DNA of 64,000 bases from Sciscionella marina DSM 45152 (GCF_000379465.1 NZ_KB905414.1:398881-462880), one strand, 5' to 3'. Positions 11,113 through 20,195 are shown, numbered from the stretch's first letter. Made by a program: numbers and translations. Notes: generated by a model not told the origin, from the sequence alone.

Positions 11113-13026
11113 TCAGACGGGGGTGATGGGCAGCAGGGTGCGGCCGGTCGGCCCCATTTCGATCTCGGTGCCCATGCTCGGGCAGACACCGCAGTCGAAG
11201 CACGGGGTCCACCGGCAGTCGTCCTGCTCCTGTTCGTCGAGCGCATCGCACCAGTCGTCCCAGAGCCACTGTTTGTCCAGGCCGGAGTCGAGGTGATCCC
11301 AGGGCAGGACCTCGTCCTCGGCGCGTTCCCTCGTGGTGAAGAAGGCCACGTCGACGCCGTGCGGTCGCAGCGCCTCGTCCCCGCAGCGCATCCAGCGCTC
11401 ATAGGAGAAGTACTCGTGCCAGCCGTCGAATCGGCCGCCCTCGCGCCACACCGCCTCGATCACCGCGCCGACCCTGCGGTCCCCGCGGGAGAGCAGTCCT
11501 TCGATCAGCGAGGGCTTGCCGTCGTGGTAGCGCATGCCGATGCTGCGGCCGAGCGAGCGGTCCGCGTTGACCTCGGTGCGCAGCTTCTTCAACCGTGCGT
11601 CCACGATGTCCGGATCGCACTGTGCGGCCCACTGGAAGGGGGTGTGCGGTTTGGGCACGAACCCGCCGATCGAGATGGTGCACCGGATGTCCTTGCGCCC
11701 GGCGGCCTCGCGACCGGCCCGGATCACATTGCGCGCCATCTCGGCGATCTGCAGCACATCCTCGTCGGTCTCGGTGGGCAGCCCGCACATGAAGTACAGC
11801 TTGACCTGCCGCCACCCCTGCGCGTACGCGGCGGAGACGGTCCGGATCAGGTCCTCCTCGGAAACCGTCTTGTTGATCACCTTCCGGATGCGCTCGCTGC
11901 CGCCCTCCGGGGCGAAAGTGAGCCCGGAACGGCGGCCGTTGCGGGTCAGTTCGTTGGCCAGGTCGATGTTGAAGGCGTCCACCCTGGTCGAGGGCAGCGA
12001 CAGCCCGGTGTTCGTGCCCTCGTAGCGGTCCGCGAGCTGCTTGGCGAGGTCCCCGATCTCGGAGTGGTCGGCCGAGGACAGCGAGAGCAGCCCGACCTCT
12101 TCGAACCCGCTGTGCTTGAGCCCGTTGTCCACCATCTCGCCGATGCCCTGCAGCGAACGTTCGCGCACCGGCCGGGTGATCATCCCCGCCTGGCAGAACC
12201 GGCAACCACGGGTGCAGCCGCGGAAGATCTCCACGCTCATCCGCTCGTGCACCGATTCGGCGAGCGGGACGAGCGGTTTGCGCGGGTAGGGCCACTGGTC
12301 CAGGTCCATGGTGGTCCGCTTGCTCACCTGTTCCGGGGCGGCGGCGCGGTTCGGCGTGGTGCCGGCGAGCCTTCCGGTCTCCTGGTCGTAGCCGGCCTCG
12401 TAGAACCGCGGCACGTACACGTTCCCGGTCGCGGCGAAGCGTTCGAGCAGCGCCTCGCGGCCCTCGTGCTTGTGGTCACGCACGATCGCGGTGAGCTCGA
12501 TGACCGCTTCCTCACCGTCCCCGAGCACCGCCGCGTCCACGAAGTCGGCGATCGGCTCCGGGTTGAACGCGGCATGCCCGCCCGCGATCACCAGCGGATG
12601 CGAGTCGTCGCGGTCCTCGGCGTGCAGCGGGATCCCGGCGAGGTCCAGCGCGGTGAGCAGATTGGTGTAGCCGAGCTCGGTGGCGAAGGAGACCCCGAGC
12701 AGATCGAAGGCCCCGACCGGGCGATGCGCGTCCACGGTGAACTGCGGGACCCCGTGCTCGCGCATCAGCTCCTCGAGGTCCGGCCACACCGAGTAGGTTC
12801 GCTCGGCGAGCACATCCGGGATCTCGTTGAGGATTTCGTACAGGATCATGACGCCCTGGTTGGGCAGGCCGACCTCGTACGCGTCCGGGTACATCAGGGC
12901 CCAGCGCACGGTCGTGGAATCCCACTCCTTCACCGTCGCGCCGAGCTCGCTGCCGATGTACTGCACAGGCTTCGAAACGCGGGGCAGCAGCTCCTCGAGC
13001 GCCGGGTATACCGATGACACACTCAC
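11113..13026 (-). CDS. TIGR03960 B12-binding radical SAM protein
   Basis: 637 residues. The N-terminal third resembles a cobalamin-binding Rossmann fold (WALMYPDAYEVGLPNQGV; VIAGGHAAFNPEPIADFVDA). The radical SAM domain has the 4Fe-4S triad CTRGCRFCQAG (about residue 280) and FAPEGGSERIRKVINK, and the tail carries a second cysteine cluster PCFDCGVCPSMG. The GTG start is supported by conservation of the N-terminus rather than by a strong ribosome-binding site. It is translated just before the DUF2344 partner. It probably uses SAM radical chemistry on an unknown, perhaps RNA-linked, substrate. Confidence 0.92.
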   Translation of the reverse strand: MSVSSVYPALEELLPRVSKPVQYIGSELGATVKEWDSTTVRWALMYPDAYEVGLPNQGVMILYEILNEIPDVLAERTYSVWPDLEELMREHGVPQFTVDAHRPVGAFDLLGVSFATELGYTNLLTALDLAGIPLHAEDRDDSHPLVIAGGHAAFNPEPIADFVDAAVLGDGEEAVIELTAIVRDHKHEGREALLERFAATGNVYVPRFYEAGYDQETGRLAGTTPNRAAAPEQVSKRTTMDLDQWPYPRKPLVPLAESVHERMSVEIFRGCTRGCRFCQAGMITRPVRERSLQGIGEMVDNGLKHSGFEEVGLLSLSSADHSEIGDLAKQLADRYEGTNTGLSLPSTRVDAFNIDLANELTRNGRRSGLTFAPEGGSERIRKVINKTVSEEDLIRTVSAAYAQGWRQVKLYFMCGLPTETDEDVLQIAEMARNVIRAGREAAGRKDIRCTISIGGFVPKPHTPFQWAAQCDPDIVDARLKKLRTEVNADRSLGRSIGMRYHDGKPSLIEGLLSRGDRRVGAVIEAVWREGGRFDGWHEYFSYERWMRCGDEALRPHGVDVAFFTTRERAEDEVLPWDHLDSGLDKQWLWDDWCDALDEQEQDDCRWTPCFDCGVCPSMGTEIEMGPTGRTLLPITPV

Positions 13027-13064
13027 ACCGACAAGGGTAAACGGCGCACGGTAACCTCCCGGGT

Positions 13065-13445
13065 ATGGGCAACCGGCCGATCGTGCGCGCGCTGTTCGGC
13101 ATGCTGCTCGCGCTCGGCCTCGTCGGGATGCACGCGGTCGCGGCCGTGGGCGCCGAGCACTCGCCGCAGAGCCAGCACGTGGTCACGCACCACGCGGCCA
13201 CCGAGGCATCCACCCCGCCCGCCGCGCCCGGCGAACACCAGGGCACGGATCACTCCTTCATGCACCTGTGCCTGATGGTGCTCACCTTCCTCGGCCTCAC
13301 CCTGCTTTTCGTGCTGCTGGGCACGGGGTGGCGGGCCGCGACCGATCCGGCGCGCGGCAGCCCACGCGGCGCGCGCGTCCCGATCCGCCCACCGAGACCG
13401 GCGGGCCGGAACCTGCTGAACCTGGTCTGTATCTCGCGGACGTGA
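13065..13445 (+). CDS. DUF6153-like small membrane protein
   Basis: 126 residues: an N-terminal membrane segment or signal (ALFGMLLALGLVGMHAVAAVG), a His-rich loop with HHAATEAS and HSFMHLC, and a second membrane segment (LCLMVLTFLGLTLLFVLLG), then a basic tail. This layout matches DUF6153 proteins, which in actinomycetes are often followed by a DUF305 lipoprotein as here, 77 bp downstream. The His/Cys-rich face suggests metal, probably copper, binding; this is inference from family context. It is divergent from the radical SAM gene with only 38 bp between starts. Confidence 0.75.
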   Translation: MGNRPIVRALFGMLLALGLVGMHAVAAVGAEHSPQSQHVVTHHAATEASTPPAAPGEHQGTDHSFMHLCLMVLTFLGLTLLFVLLGTGWRAATDPARGSPRGARVPIRPPRPAGRNLLNLVCISRT

Positions 13446-13522
13446 GGGCCGCGGTGCCTGGCAGGCACTGCCGTATGCCTTTCGGAACGTCCAGCGATAG
13501 CTACTGACCAGGAGGAATCACC

Positions 13523-14059
13523 ATGCGCATTCGCGCGCTCACCGTCGCCGCCCTCGGCGCCGTGCTCACCCTGTCCGCGTGCGGCGGCACACCAGCACAG
13601 CGGCAGGCCCAGCACAACCAGGCGGATGTCATGTTCGCCAGCCAGATGATCCCGCACCACAAACAGGCCGTGAGCATGGCCGATATGGTCCCGGCGCACA
13701 CCAAGGACCCGAAACTGCGCTCATTGTCCGAGCAGATCAAGAAGGCCCAGCGGCCCGAGATCGACACGATGAGCGGCTGGCTCGATTCCTGGGGCGCCAA
13801 GGACCAGGCGAGCGAACACTCGGGGCACGCCATGACCGGGATGATGAGCGAGCAGGACATGTCCAAGCTCGGCACCGTGAACGGGAAGACCTTCGACACG
13901 ATGTGGCTGGACATGATGATCAAGCACCATCAGGGCGCGGTCGACATGTCCAACACCGAGCTCCAGGACGGTTCCGCCAAGGAGGCCAAGCAGCTCGCCC
14001 GGGACATCATCGGCGCTCAGCGCAAGGAGATCGGCACGATGCGGGGCATGCTCGGCTGA
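13523..14059 (+). CDS. DUF305-family lipoprotein
   Basis: A secreted, lipid-anchored protein of 178 residues. The signal ends in a lipobox LTLSACGG with Cys at about residue 20. It has two DUF305 halves with the signatures MIPHHKQAVSMADM and MMIKHHQGAVDMSNTEL, rich in His and Met. Such proteins bind metals and often occur with copper-handling genes; the DUF6153 protein upstream fits that. The start has AGGAGG eight bases upstream. It is closed by a 16-bp perfect hairpin. No copper chaperone or exporter gene is visible nearby, so the copper link rests on family knowledge. Confidence 0.88.
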   Translation: MRIRALTVAALGAVLTLSACGGTPAQRQAQHNQADVMFASQMIPHHKQAVSMADMVPAHTKDPKLRSLSEQIKKAQRPEIDTMSGWLDSWGAKDQASEHSGHAMTGMMSEQDMSKLGTVNGKTFDTMWLDMMIKHHQGAVDMSNTELQDGSAKEAKQLARDIIGAQRKEIGTMRGMLG

Positions 14060-14062
14060 GCA

Positions 14063-14099
14063 GTGAACCGGGGCCGGTCGCGAACCGGCCCCGGTTCAC
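14063..14099 (+). terminator. Strong hairpin after DUF305 gene
   Basis: A 16-bp perfect stem (GTGAACCGGGGCCGGT and its complement) with a 5-nt loop starts 3 bp after the stop codon. There is no long T-tract, as usual for high-GC actinomycetes. Confidence 0.8.
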
Positions 14100-14223
14100 C
14101 ACAATCCTTTCACTGGTACATCCAGGTGAGCCGTCGTCGTTTTCGTATGCCCGACCGATATTGATTGCTAACGTCATCGGCACCCAGTCCGGAAATGGGG
14201 TATTCGGGGAGCGGAGGGGCGAA

Positions 14224-15723
14224 ATGGCGCGACGGAAAACCTTCCTGGCGTCGCTTGTCGAAGCACAGCAGAGACGCGCAGCAGAACGAGAGCGTGCGCG
14301 AGTCCAGGAATTGCGTGAACAACAACGCATGCAAGAAAAATTGGAACGCGAGGCAGTAGCCGAGGCCAAAGCCAAAAAACGCGATCAGGAAAAACGCGAA
14401 CGCGAAGCCGCTCGCCGAAGGGAACAAGAAGAACGAGACCGAATTCGCGCAAAGACACAAGCCGAGCAGGCCGCAAAGCGAGCTGAACGTGAAAAGGCTC
14501 AAAAAGTCGCGCAGGCCGAACGAGAACGAAAGGCTCGCGAGCGAGAGGCCGAACAAGCACGCATCGATTCACTTCGACAAGAGGCATCGGAACGTACCGA
14601 GCGCATCGACTCTCACCTCAACGAGATCCACAGAGTGCTGATCGAACGTGCCACATCACTGCGCTCGCGGAGCCACGAGATAAGCGATGCCTTCAATAGC
14701 TCAGGGCCATCCTCGGCAGCAGAGCGGATAAAACAACTCATCGAAGCATCGCCTTATCCCGAAGGCTGCTTACCACGTATAACCGCGGAGCTCCACCCTC
14801 AGGAGCGCCAACTCATGGTGGACGCCGAACTACCACGGCAGGAAATCATCCCGGATGTCGTATCCTACCGGTTCGCCTCTAAGGCGAAAGAAATCCGACC
14901 GGAGACGCGGAAGATCGCGGAAACGAAGCAATTGTACCAAGATGCGATCGCGCGGATCACATTACGATGTGTCGCGGAACTGCTGTACGTGACGCCAGCA
15001 CCAATGGTGAACAGCGCCATTGTGAACGGCTTCGTTTCCACGAAGGACAAAGCCACGGGACAGCCGACCCGACCGTGTGTCATCAGCGTCGAGGCTACCC
15101 GGGAGACCATGGACGAGATCGTGCTGGACGAGCCGGAACTGGATCCACTCCGGTGCTTGCATCATCTCCGTGCCATCGTCTCGCCACACCCCTTCGACCT
15201 GGAACCGGTCAAACCGGTGGCGTACTTCGATCCGGCGAAGTACAAGCTGGTTGACGAGATCGGCGCGGTCTCCGGCTTGGACAGCCGTATCGACTTGCTG
15301 ACCCTGTCTCCTGTGGAATTCGAACACTTGATGCAGCGCCTGTTCGAGGCTGTCGGACTCAAGTCCTGGGTGCGTAATACCCAGATCTCCCGCGACGAGG
15401 GGATCGATGCCGTGGCGATCAACGAAGACCCATTGGTCGGCGGCGAGTGCGTAATCCAGGCAAAGCGATACAAAGCAATCGTCGGCCTGGAATCCGTGCA
15501 CGCACTGGCCGGAGCAATGTCGGCCAAGTCCGCGACCAGAGGAATCCTCGTCACCACATCGTGGTTCGGTAAAGCCAGCAGGGACTTCGCCAGTGACCAT
15601 GGACGTATCCAACTCATCGACGGCCGCAATCTGAAATCGATGCTCGCCGAACACCTCGGCCTTGACGTTCTTATCAGCCTGCCCAAACTCCCACCAGGCT
15701 GGGAACGCGACGAGGTCAGCTAG
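14224..15723 (+). CDS. Coiled-coil protein with C-terminal Mrr-type restriction endonuclease domain
   Basis: 499 residues starting at ATG after GGAGGGG. Residues about 10-130 form a very charged Arg/Glu/Lys/Gln coiled coil. A middle domain (130-360) is not recognised. The C-terminal 130 residues are an Mrr-like PD-(D/E)XK nuclease: LSPVEFEHLMQRLFEAVGL, acidic RDEGIDAVAI, the QAK motif of ECVIQAKRYK, and TRGILVTTSWFGKASRDFA. No methyltransferase or second restriction subunit is adjacent. GC and codon use are visibly lower than in flanking genes, suggesting acquisition. A role in restricting foreign or modified DNA is inferred from the nuclease family only. Confidence 0.85.
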   Translation: MARRKTFLASLVEAQQRRAAERERARVQELREQQRMQEKLEREAVAEAKAKKRDQEKREREAARRREQEERDRIRAKTQAEQAAKRAEREKAQKVAQAERERKAREREAEQARIDSLRQEASERTERIDSHLNEIHRVLIERATSLRSRSHEISDAFNSSGPSSAAERIKQLIEASPYPEGCLPRITAELHPQERQLMVDAELPRQEIIPDVVSYRFASKAKEIRPETRKIAETKQLYQDAIARITLRCVAELLYVTPAPMVNSAIVNGFVSTKDKATGQPTRPCVISVEATRETMDEIVLDEPELDPLRCLHHLRAIVSPHPFDLEPVKPVAYFDPAKYKLVDEIGAVSGLDSRIDLLTLSPVEFEHLMQRLFEAVGLKSWVRNTQISRDEGIDAVAINEDPLVGGECVIQAKRYKAIVGLESVHALAGAMSAKSATRGILVTTSWFGKASRDFASDHGRIQLIDGRNLKSMLAEHLGLDVLISLPKLPPGWERDEVS

Positions 15724-15753
15724 TTCGATACAACAGCGCACCATCCCGACCGT

Positions 15754-16464
15754 TCACCACGGGACGGTCTCCCCGAAGCGGTCCAGGTACGCCAGCCCGG
15801 GTTTTCCCCGCCGGGAGAGCAGCACGTCCACCACGCGCGGGGTGCTCTCCTCGATGGTGAACGGCGCGTCCGGCCCGCCTAGGGCGGTATGGATCCAGCC
15901 GGGCGCCATGAGCACGAACGCGCGCCCGGTACCGGACTGGCGGATGGCGAAGCTGCTCATGAACATGTTCAGGGCCGCCTTGCTGCCCCGGTAGACCTCG
16001 CGCGATCCGGCGATGTTGTTCGTGATGCTGCCCTGCCCGGAGGACATGGCCCCGATGAGTCCGGCGGCGGACACCAGGTCTTCGAGGGCCTCGATGACCC
16101 GCATCGGGCTGAGCGCGTTGGTGACCATCACCTCGACGAAATCGGCCGTGGAAACCGAGCCGATCGGGGTCTGCTCGTTGTTCGTGGTCCCCGCGTTCAC
16201 GAACAGCAGATCCAGCTCGCGGTGCGCGAGCCGTTCGTGCAGCGGTGGCAGCTGTCCGGGTTCGTTGATGTCCAGGTGTTCGACCTCGATGCGGCCCTCC
16301 GAGCCGTCGGCCAGCTCGTGCAGCGGGGTCCGGGCTTCCGGATCCCGGACCGTGCCGATGACCTGCCACCCCCGGCCGAGGAGCTCGGCCGCCATCGCGT
16401 GCCCGAGCCCTCGGGAGGCGCCGATGATCAGCGCGGTCGGGGTAGATCCTGTCGTGTGAGTCAA
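15754..16464 (-). CDS. SDR family NAD(P)-dependent oxidoreductase
   Basis: A classical short-chain dehydrogenase: ALIIGASRGLGHAMAAELL is the TGxxxGxG-type cofactor motif, LLFVNAGTTNNE holds the NAG motif, and YRGSK supplies the catalytic Tyr and Lys. The start was set at TTG (LTHTTGSTPTALIIG), preceded by AAGGGA; a GTG 48 bp further upstream is an alternative that would extend into the divergent regulator promoter. At 236 residues it is near the usual size. The substrate is unknown. It is divergent from a two-unit Lrp-type regulator, a likely controller. Confidence 0.85.
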   Translation of the reverse strand: MTHTTGSTPTALIIGASRGLGHAMAAELLGRGWQVIGTVRDPEARTPLHELADGSEGRIEVEHLDINEPGQLPPLHERLAHRELDLLFVNAGTTNNEQTPIGSVSTADFVEVMVTNALSPMRVIEALEDLVSAAGLIGAMSSGQGSITNNIAGSREVYRGSKAALNMFMSSFAIRQSGTGRAFVLMAPGWIHTALGGPDAPFTIEESTPRVVDVLLSRRGKPGLAYLDRFGETVPW

Positions 16465-16559
16465 TGACTGTCCCTTCGAATGCCTGCGATGTGCTTCGAG
16501 TGTTCCCGCCACGCGGTCTTCGGTGCACGTTCGCCGCCGGTATTCGTAGGATCACGGCT

Positions 16560-17660
16560 ATGCCTGGCCCTGTTGTGCGTGAATCCGTCGCTGTATCGCC
16601 CGACGATGTGCGTCTCATCCGGGCGCTCCAGATCGCGCCACGGGCCTCGTTCGCCACGATCGCGAACGCGCTCGGCCACTCCGAGGCCGCGGTCCGTCGC
16701 CGTTATCGCAGGCTGTGCGCCGACGGCGTGGTCCGCATCGCCGGTGTGGCCAATCCGGGGGCTTCGGGTCAGAGCCGCTGGTTGGTGCGCGTGCGCTGCC
16801 GCCCGGGCAGTGCCGCGGCGATCGCCGGGGCACTCGCGAAGCGCGCGGATGTCAGCTGGGTTGCCCTGGCCGCGGCGGGCTCGGAGATCACCTGCGCGGT
16901 CCGGTCCCGGAGCGCGGAACAGCGGGAGAACCTGCTCGGGCAGCGGCTTCCGCGCACCGCGGCAGTCCTCGATGTCAACGCGTCCGTGATGCTGCGCCAG
17001 TTCGTCGGCGGCCGCGCGCACTACTGGGCGGCGCTGCGCGGCACACTGACCCCGGAGGAGGAATCGGCACTCGGCGGCGCGGAGAGCCCGTTCCCGGAAT
17101 CCCCGGTGGTCGCCGCCGATCCGGTGCGGCTCACCGAGGCGGACGAAGGGATGCTGAACCTGCTCGCCGCGGACGGCCGCGCCAGCCAGGTCGATCTCGC
17201 CGCGGCGGCAGACCTCACCCCGGGGCGGGCCGGGCGCCGGCTGCAAACCCTGTTGCGGCACCGGGTCGTGCACGTGGATGTCGAGATCGCCCCCGCGGCG
17301 CTCGGCTATCACGCCAGGGCGAACCTGTGGCTGCGCGTGCACCCCTCGGCGATCAAGAGCGTCGGACGGACCCTCGCCGAGGAACCCGGGATCGCGTTCG
17401 CGGCGGCCATCTCCGGGCCGTACAACCTGAACGCCGTGGCGCACTGCCGGGACCTGGACGAACTGTTCGAGTTCAGCACCGAGCGCATCGGCGCGCTTTC
17501 CGGAGTGCAGAGCATGGAGCTCTCCCCGCTGCATCAGCAGGTCAAACAGGCGGGAACGCTCGTATACGAGGACCGGCTCGGCCCGCGCCCGGATCAGGAG
17601 GTGTCGAGCGATTCCAGTTCGACCGAGCCACCGGGCCGCACCCGGCGCGCCCGCCGATAG
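16560..17660 (+). CDS. Two-unit Lrp/AsnC-family transcriptional regulator
   Basis: 366 residues made of two Lrp modules in tandem. The first HTH is PDDVRLIRALQIAPRASFAT followed by a sensor half; the second is ADEGMLNLLAADGRASQVDL, followed by LWLRVHPSAIKSVGR and a RAM-like domain. Most Lrp proteins have one such unit (about 150 residues). The ATG (MPGPVVRESVAV) was preferred to an upstream in-frame ATG whose residues are not conserved-looking. Lrp proteins respond to amino acids, and the convergent neighbour is an amino-acid permease. Its last 67 bp overlap that permease on the opposite strand. A paralogue with the same layout lies near 52 kb. Confidence 0.88.
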   Translation: MPGPVVRESVAVSPDDVRLIRALQIAPRASFATIANALGHSEAAVRRRYRRLCADGVVRIAGVANPGASGQSRWLVRVRCRPGSAAAIAGALAKRADVSWVALAAAGSEITCAVRSRSAEQRENLLGQRLPRTAAVLDVNASVMLRQFVGGRAHYWAALRGTLTPEEESALGGAESPFPESPVVAADPVRLTEADEGMLNLLAADGRASQVDLAAAADLTPGRAGRRLQTLLRHRVVHVDVEIAPAALGYHARANLWLRVHPSAIKSVGRTLAEEPGIAFAAAISGPYNLNAVAHCRDLDELFEFSTERIGALSGVQSMELSPLHQQVKQAGTLVYEDRLGPRPDQEVSSDSSSTEPPGRTRRARR

Positions 17661-19048
17661 CCGTATCCGGCGTACACGGCGAGCCCGAGCACCAGCCAGC
17701 CACCGAGGCGGGCCCAGGTCTCCCAGTGCAGATAGGACATCAACCAGATGGAGAACCCGATGCTGCACAGCGGCACGACGGGCATTCCCGGGCAGCGGAA
17801 ACCGCGCCGCAGCCCGGGCTTGCGGTAGCGCAGCACCAGAACGGCACCGGAAACCAGCACGAAGGCGAGCAGTACGCCGATATTGGTGAGCTCGGCGACG
17901 GTGTTGATCGGAAAGAGCCCGGCGAGCGCGGCGGCGATGATCCCGATGCTCCAGGTGGCGCGGTGCGGGATCCGGCGTTTGGGATGCAACACGGCGAAGG
18001 TCGCGGGCATGAGGCCATCGCGGCCGAGCGCGTACCAGATACGTGCGGCACCCATCATGAAGGAGAAGGTCACCGTGACGATGCCGATGATCGCGCCGAG
18101 GGCGACGATATTGGCCACCCCGGCGAAGCCGACACTGCGCAGCGCGCTGGAGAACCCGCTCTTCGGGTCGAGCCGGGAGTAGTGCTGCATTCCGGTGAGC
18201 ACGATGCAGGCGAGCACATAGAGCACCATGGAGACCCCGAGCGAGATCAGCATCGCTTTGGGTAGATGACGGCGCGCGGAGACGCTTTCCTCGGCGGCCG
18301 AAGAGAGCGCGTCGTAACCGAAGACCGCGAAAAACACGGTGGACGCGCCGGTGAGCGCCCCCGTCACGCCGAACGGGGCGAAGGGATGCAGATTGGCCGG
18401 GTCGAGCCGGGTGAACCCGAGCACGATGACCACGAGCACGATCAGGATCTTGATGATCGTCAGCACCGTCTCCACCCGCGCCGAGGTGCGCGTTCCCCTG
18501 GTGAGCAGCCAGGCGACCGCGAGGCAGATGAGCATGGCGATCAGGTCCACCCGGTGCCCGGCCCCGGTCCCCGGTGCGCCGAGCGCCCACTGCGGCAGGT
18601 GCATGCCGAGCCCGTCGAGCAGAAACCCGAGATACCCGGACATGCCGATCGCGACGACGGCCACGATCGCGGTGTACTCCAGCAGCAGGTCCCAGCCGAC
18701 GATCCAGCCGACGAGTTCACCGAGCACGGCCGCACAGTAGGTGTAGGAGGAACCCGCCCGCGGCACCATGCCCGCGAACTCGGCGTAGGCGAACGCGGCG
18801 AACAGCGAGGCGAGCCCGGCCACGAGGAACGATACGAGCACCGCTGGACCCGCGGTGTCCTTGGCGACGGAGGCGGCGAGGCTGAAGATCCCGGCACCGA
18901 TGATCGCGCCGATCCCGATCATGGTCAGCTGGGTGAGCCCGAGCGTGCGCACCATGCGCGAACTGCCGGGCGGTTCGGCGGGCAGCGTCCGCCGCAGCAC
19001 GCCGCTGGGCCCGGTACCGAACAGGGTGGACAGCCGCGATACCGCCAT
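17594..19048 (-). CDS. APC-family amino acid permease
   Basis: 484 residues with about 12 predicted membrane segments. The conserved first segment is LTMIGIGAIIGAGIFSLAA, including the GxGIF substrate loop, and AYAEFAGMVPRAGSSYTY is in segment 3. It resembles cationic amino acid transporters (CAT/YfnA type). The ATG 6 bp inside the longest frame was chosen because GGAG sits seven bases upstream. It would import amino acids across the plasma membrane; the exact substrate is not determinable. The tail overlaps the convergent Lrp gene. Confidence 0.9.
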   Translation of the reverse strand: MAVSRLSTLFGTGPSGVLRRTLPAEPPGSSRMVRTLGLTQLTMIGIGAIIGAGIFSLAASVAKDTAGPAVLVSFLVAGLASLFAAFAYAEFAGMVPRAGSSYTYCAAVLGELVGWIVGWDLLLEYTAIVAVVAIGMSGYLGFLLDGLGMHLPQWALGAPGTGAGHRVDLIAMLICLAVAWLLTRGTRTSARVETVLTIIKILIVLVVIVLGFTRLDPANLHPFAPFGVTGALTGASTVFFAVFGYDALSSAAEESVSARRHLPKAMLISLGVSMVLYVLACIVLTGMQHYSRLDPKSGFSSALRSVGFAGVANIVALGAIIGIVTVTFSFMMGAARIWYALGRDGLMPATFAVLHPKRRIPHRATWSIGIIAAALAGLFPINTVAELTNIGVLLAFVLVSGAVLVLRYRKPGLRRGFRCPGMPVVPLCSIGFSIWLMSYLHWETWARLGGWLVLGLAVYAGYGYRRARRVRPGGSVELESLDTS

Positions 19049-19143
19049 TGGCACGCTCCGATCCGAGGTGAGCGAGGTTGCCGATCACCTTGGAACACGC
19101 CGGGTCCGCGGGGAAGAGGAAGCAGGCCGAGACCCGCGCGCCC

Positions 19144-19683
19144 TCAGCGTGAGGTGCGCTGTGGGTGCCCGGTCAGATCGATGGTGAACCACACCTCGTC
19201 GCGGTAGTCCTCGTCCCCGAGGTGCACCGCGCCCGGCCAGCGACCGCGCTCGGTCCAGCCGTGCTCGGTGTAGAAGCGCTCCAGCCCGTCCCCGGAGCGC
19301 ACCCCGAGGGACACGGTGCGCAGCCCGATCTCGCGGGCGTGCGCTACCGCGGCGTTCAGCAGCGCACCGCCGACGCCGAGGCCCTGCGCCGCGGGACTGA
19401 CCATGAGCCTGCGCACCTCGCCGCGATGCTGGACCGCGGGCACATCGGCGGGGACCAGGAACACCACACCGAGCAGCCGCTCCTGCTCATGAGCCACGAA
19501 GAGCAGTTCCTGCCCCTCGGCGACCGCGGCGAGCACCGCGTCGGTGGCCGAACGGATCAGTTCCGGATCGTCGGCCGCGGTGAACCCGACCGCTCCCCCG
19601 GACTCGGTGACCTCGGCCCAGAGCGCGGTGAGCCGCTCGGCGAAGCCATCGCCGAGGGTCCGCGCGAGCTCGACCCGTGCCAT
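19144..19683 (-). CDS. GNAT-family N-acetyltransferase
   Basis: 179 residues with an acetyl-CoA binding motif VSPAAQGLGVGGALLNAAVAHA and the terminal GNAT strand LGVRSGDGLERFYTEHGWTERGR. The start was set at ATG (MARVELARTLGDGF); sequence upstream runs into the neighbouring pseudogene. It probably acetylates a small amine or aminoglycoside-like substrate, but no specific target can be named. It lies 7 bp after a frameshifted GNAT gene of related ending (FYRAHGFAERGRWP), suggesting an old tandem duplication. Confidence 0.87.
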   Translation of the reverse strand: MARVELARTLGDGFAERLTALWAEVTESGGAVGFTAADDPELIRSATDAVLAAVAEGQELLFVAHEQERLLGVVFLVPADVPAVQHRGEVRRLMVSPAAQGLGVGGALLNAAVAHAREIGLRTVSLGVRSGDGLERFYTEHGWTERGRWPGAVHLGDEDYRDEVWFTIDLTGHPQRTSR

Positions 19684-19690
19684 GACACCA

Positions 19691-20123
19691 CTATGGCAGG
19701 TCCCTGGTGAACCACACCTCAGCACGGTATCCGCCGTCCGCGAACCGCACCGCGCGTGGCCAGCGACCGCGCTCGGCGAAGCCGTGCGCACGGTAGAATC
19801 CGCCGAGGCCGGTGCCCGAGCGGGTGCGCAGGAAAACCGCCTCGACACCATCCTTCACCAGCGCGTCGAGGCCGTGTTCGAGCAGGCGGGTGCCCCAGCC
19901 GGTCCCCTGCAGGCCGGGGTGCAAACCGAGCCATTCGAGCTCGGCGGTGTGCCTGCGTACCGGCCGGTGACCGCGGCGGAAAATACGCGAACCCGCGGAC
20001 ACCGGACTCGTCGAAGACCACGAACAGGTAGCTGTCCGGGGATCCGAGCCCGTCCACGACCGCGCGCGCCGCCCCGCGGACGGCCGCGTCCGGATCACCC
20101 CGGTCGCTGTGTCCGACGGCGCA
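19691..20123 (-). pseudogene. Frameshifted GNAT-family acetyltransferase
   Basis: The N-terminal half reads GDPDAAVRGAARAV, SPDSYLFVVFDESGVRGF, AYFPPR in one frame. The C-terminal half, TAELEWLGLHPGLQGTGWG and RSGTGLGGFYRAHGF, is in the next frame. Together they make one continuous GNAT domain. One base appears to be missing near 19977-19990 in CCGCCGCGG. No plausible ATG or GTG start precedes the N-terminal part; the frame fades out at the repeat element just upstream. It is probably an inactive relic related to the intact GNAT gene next door, unless the indel is a sequencing error. Confidence 0.7.
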
Positions 20124-20135
20124 CGCTCCTCGCTC

Positions 20136-20175
20136 GGTCCGAGCCTCGCTCGCTAGCGCTCGCTACGATTCTCCC
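20136..20175 (-). repeat. Dispersed GAGCGAGG-rich repeat, copy A
   Basis: On the minus strand these 40 bases match 28653-28692 at 33 of 40 positions (core AGCGAGC..CT.GCGAGCGAGG). The copy lies between ndk and the broken GNAT gene. It is not part of any gene. Confidence 0.65.
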
Positions 20176-20195
20176 TCGATCGTCGCATGCGCGAG

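Noticed and set aside
11059..13017. A 652-codon plus-strand frame opposite the radical SAM gene.
   Set aside because: Antisense shadow; no motif or ribosome-binding site, whereas the minus strand has CxxxCxxC and B12-fold signatures.
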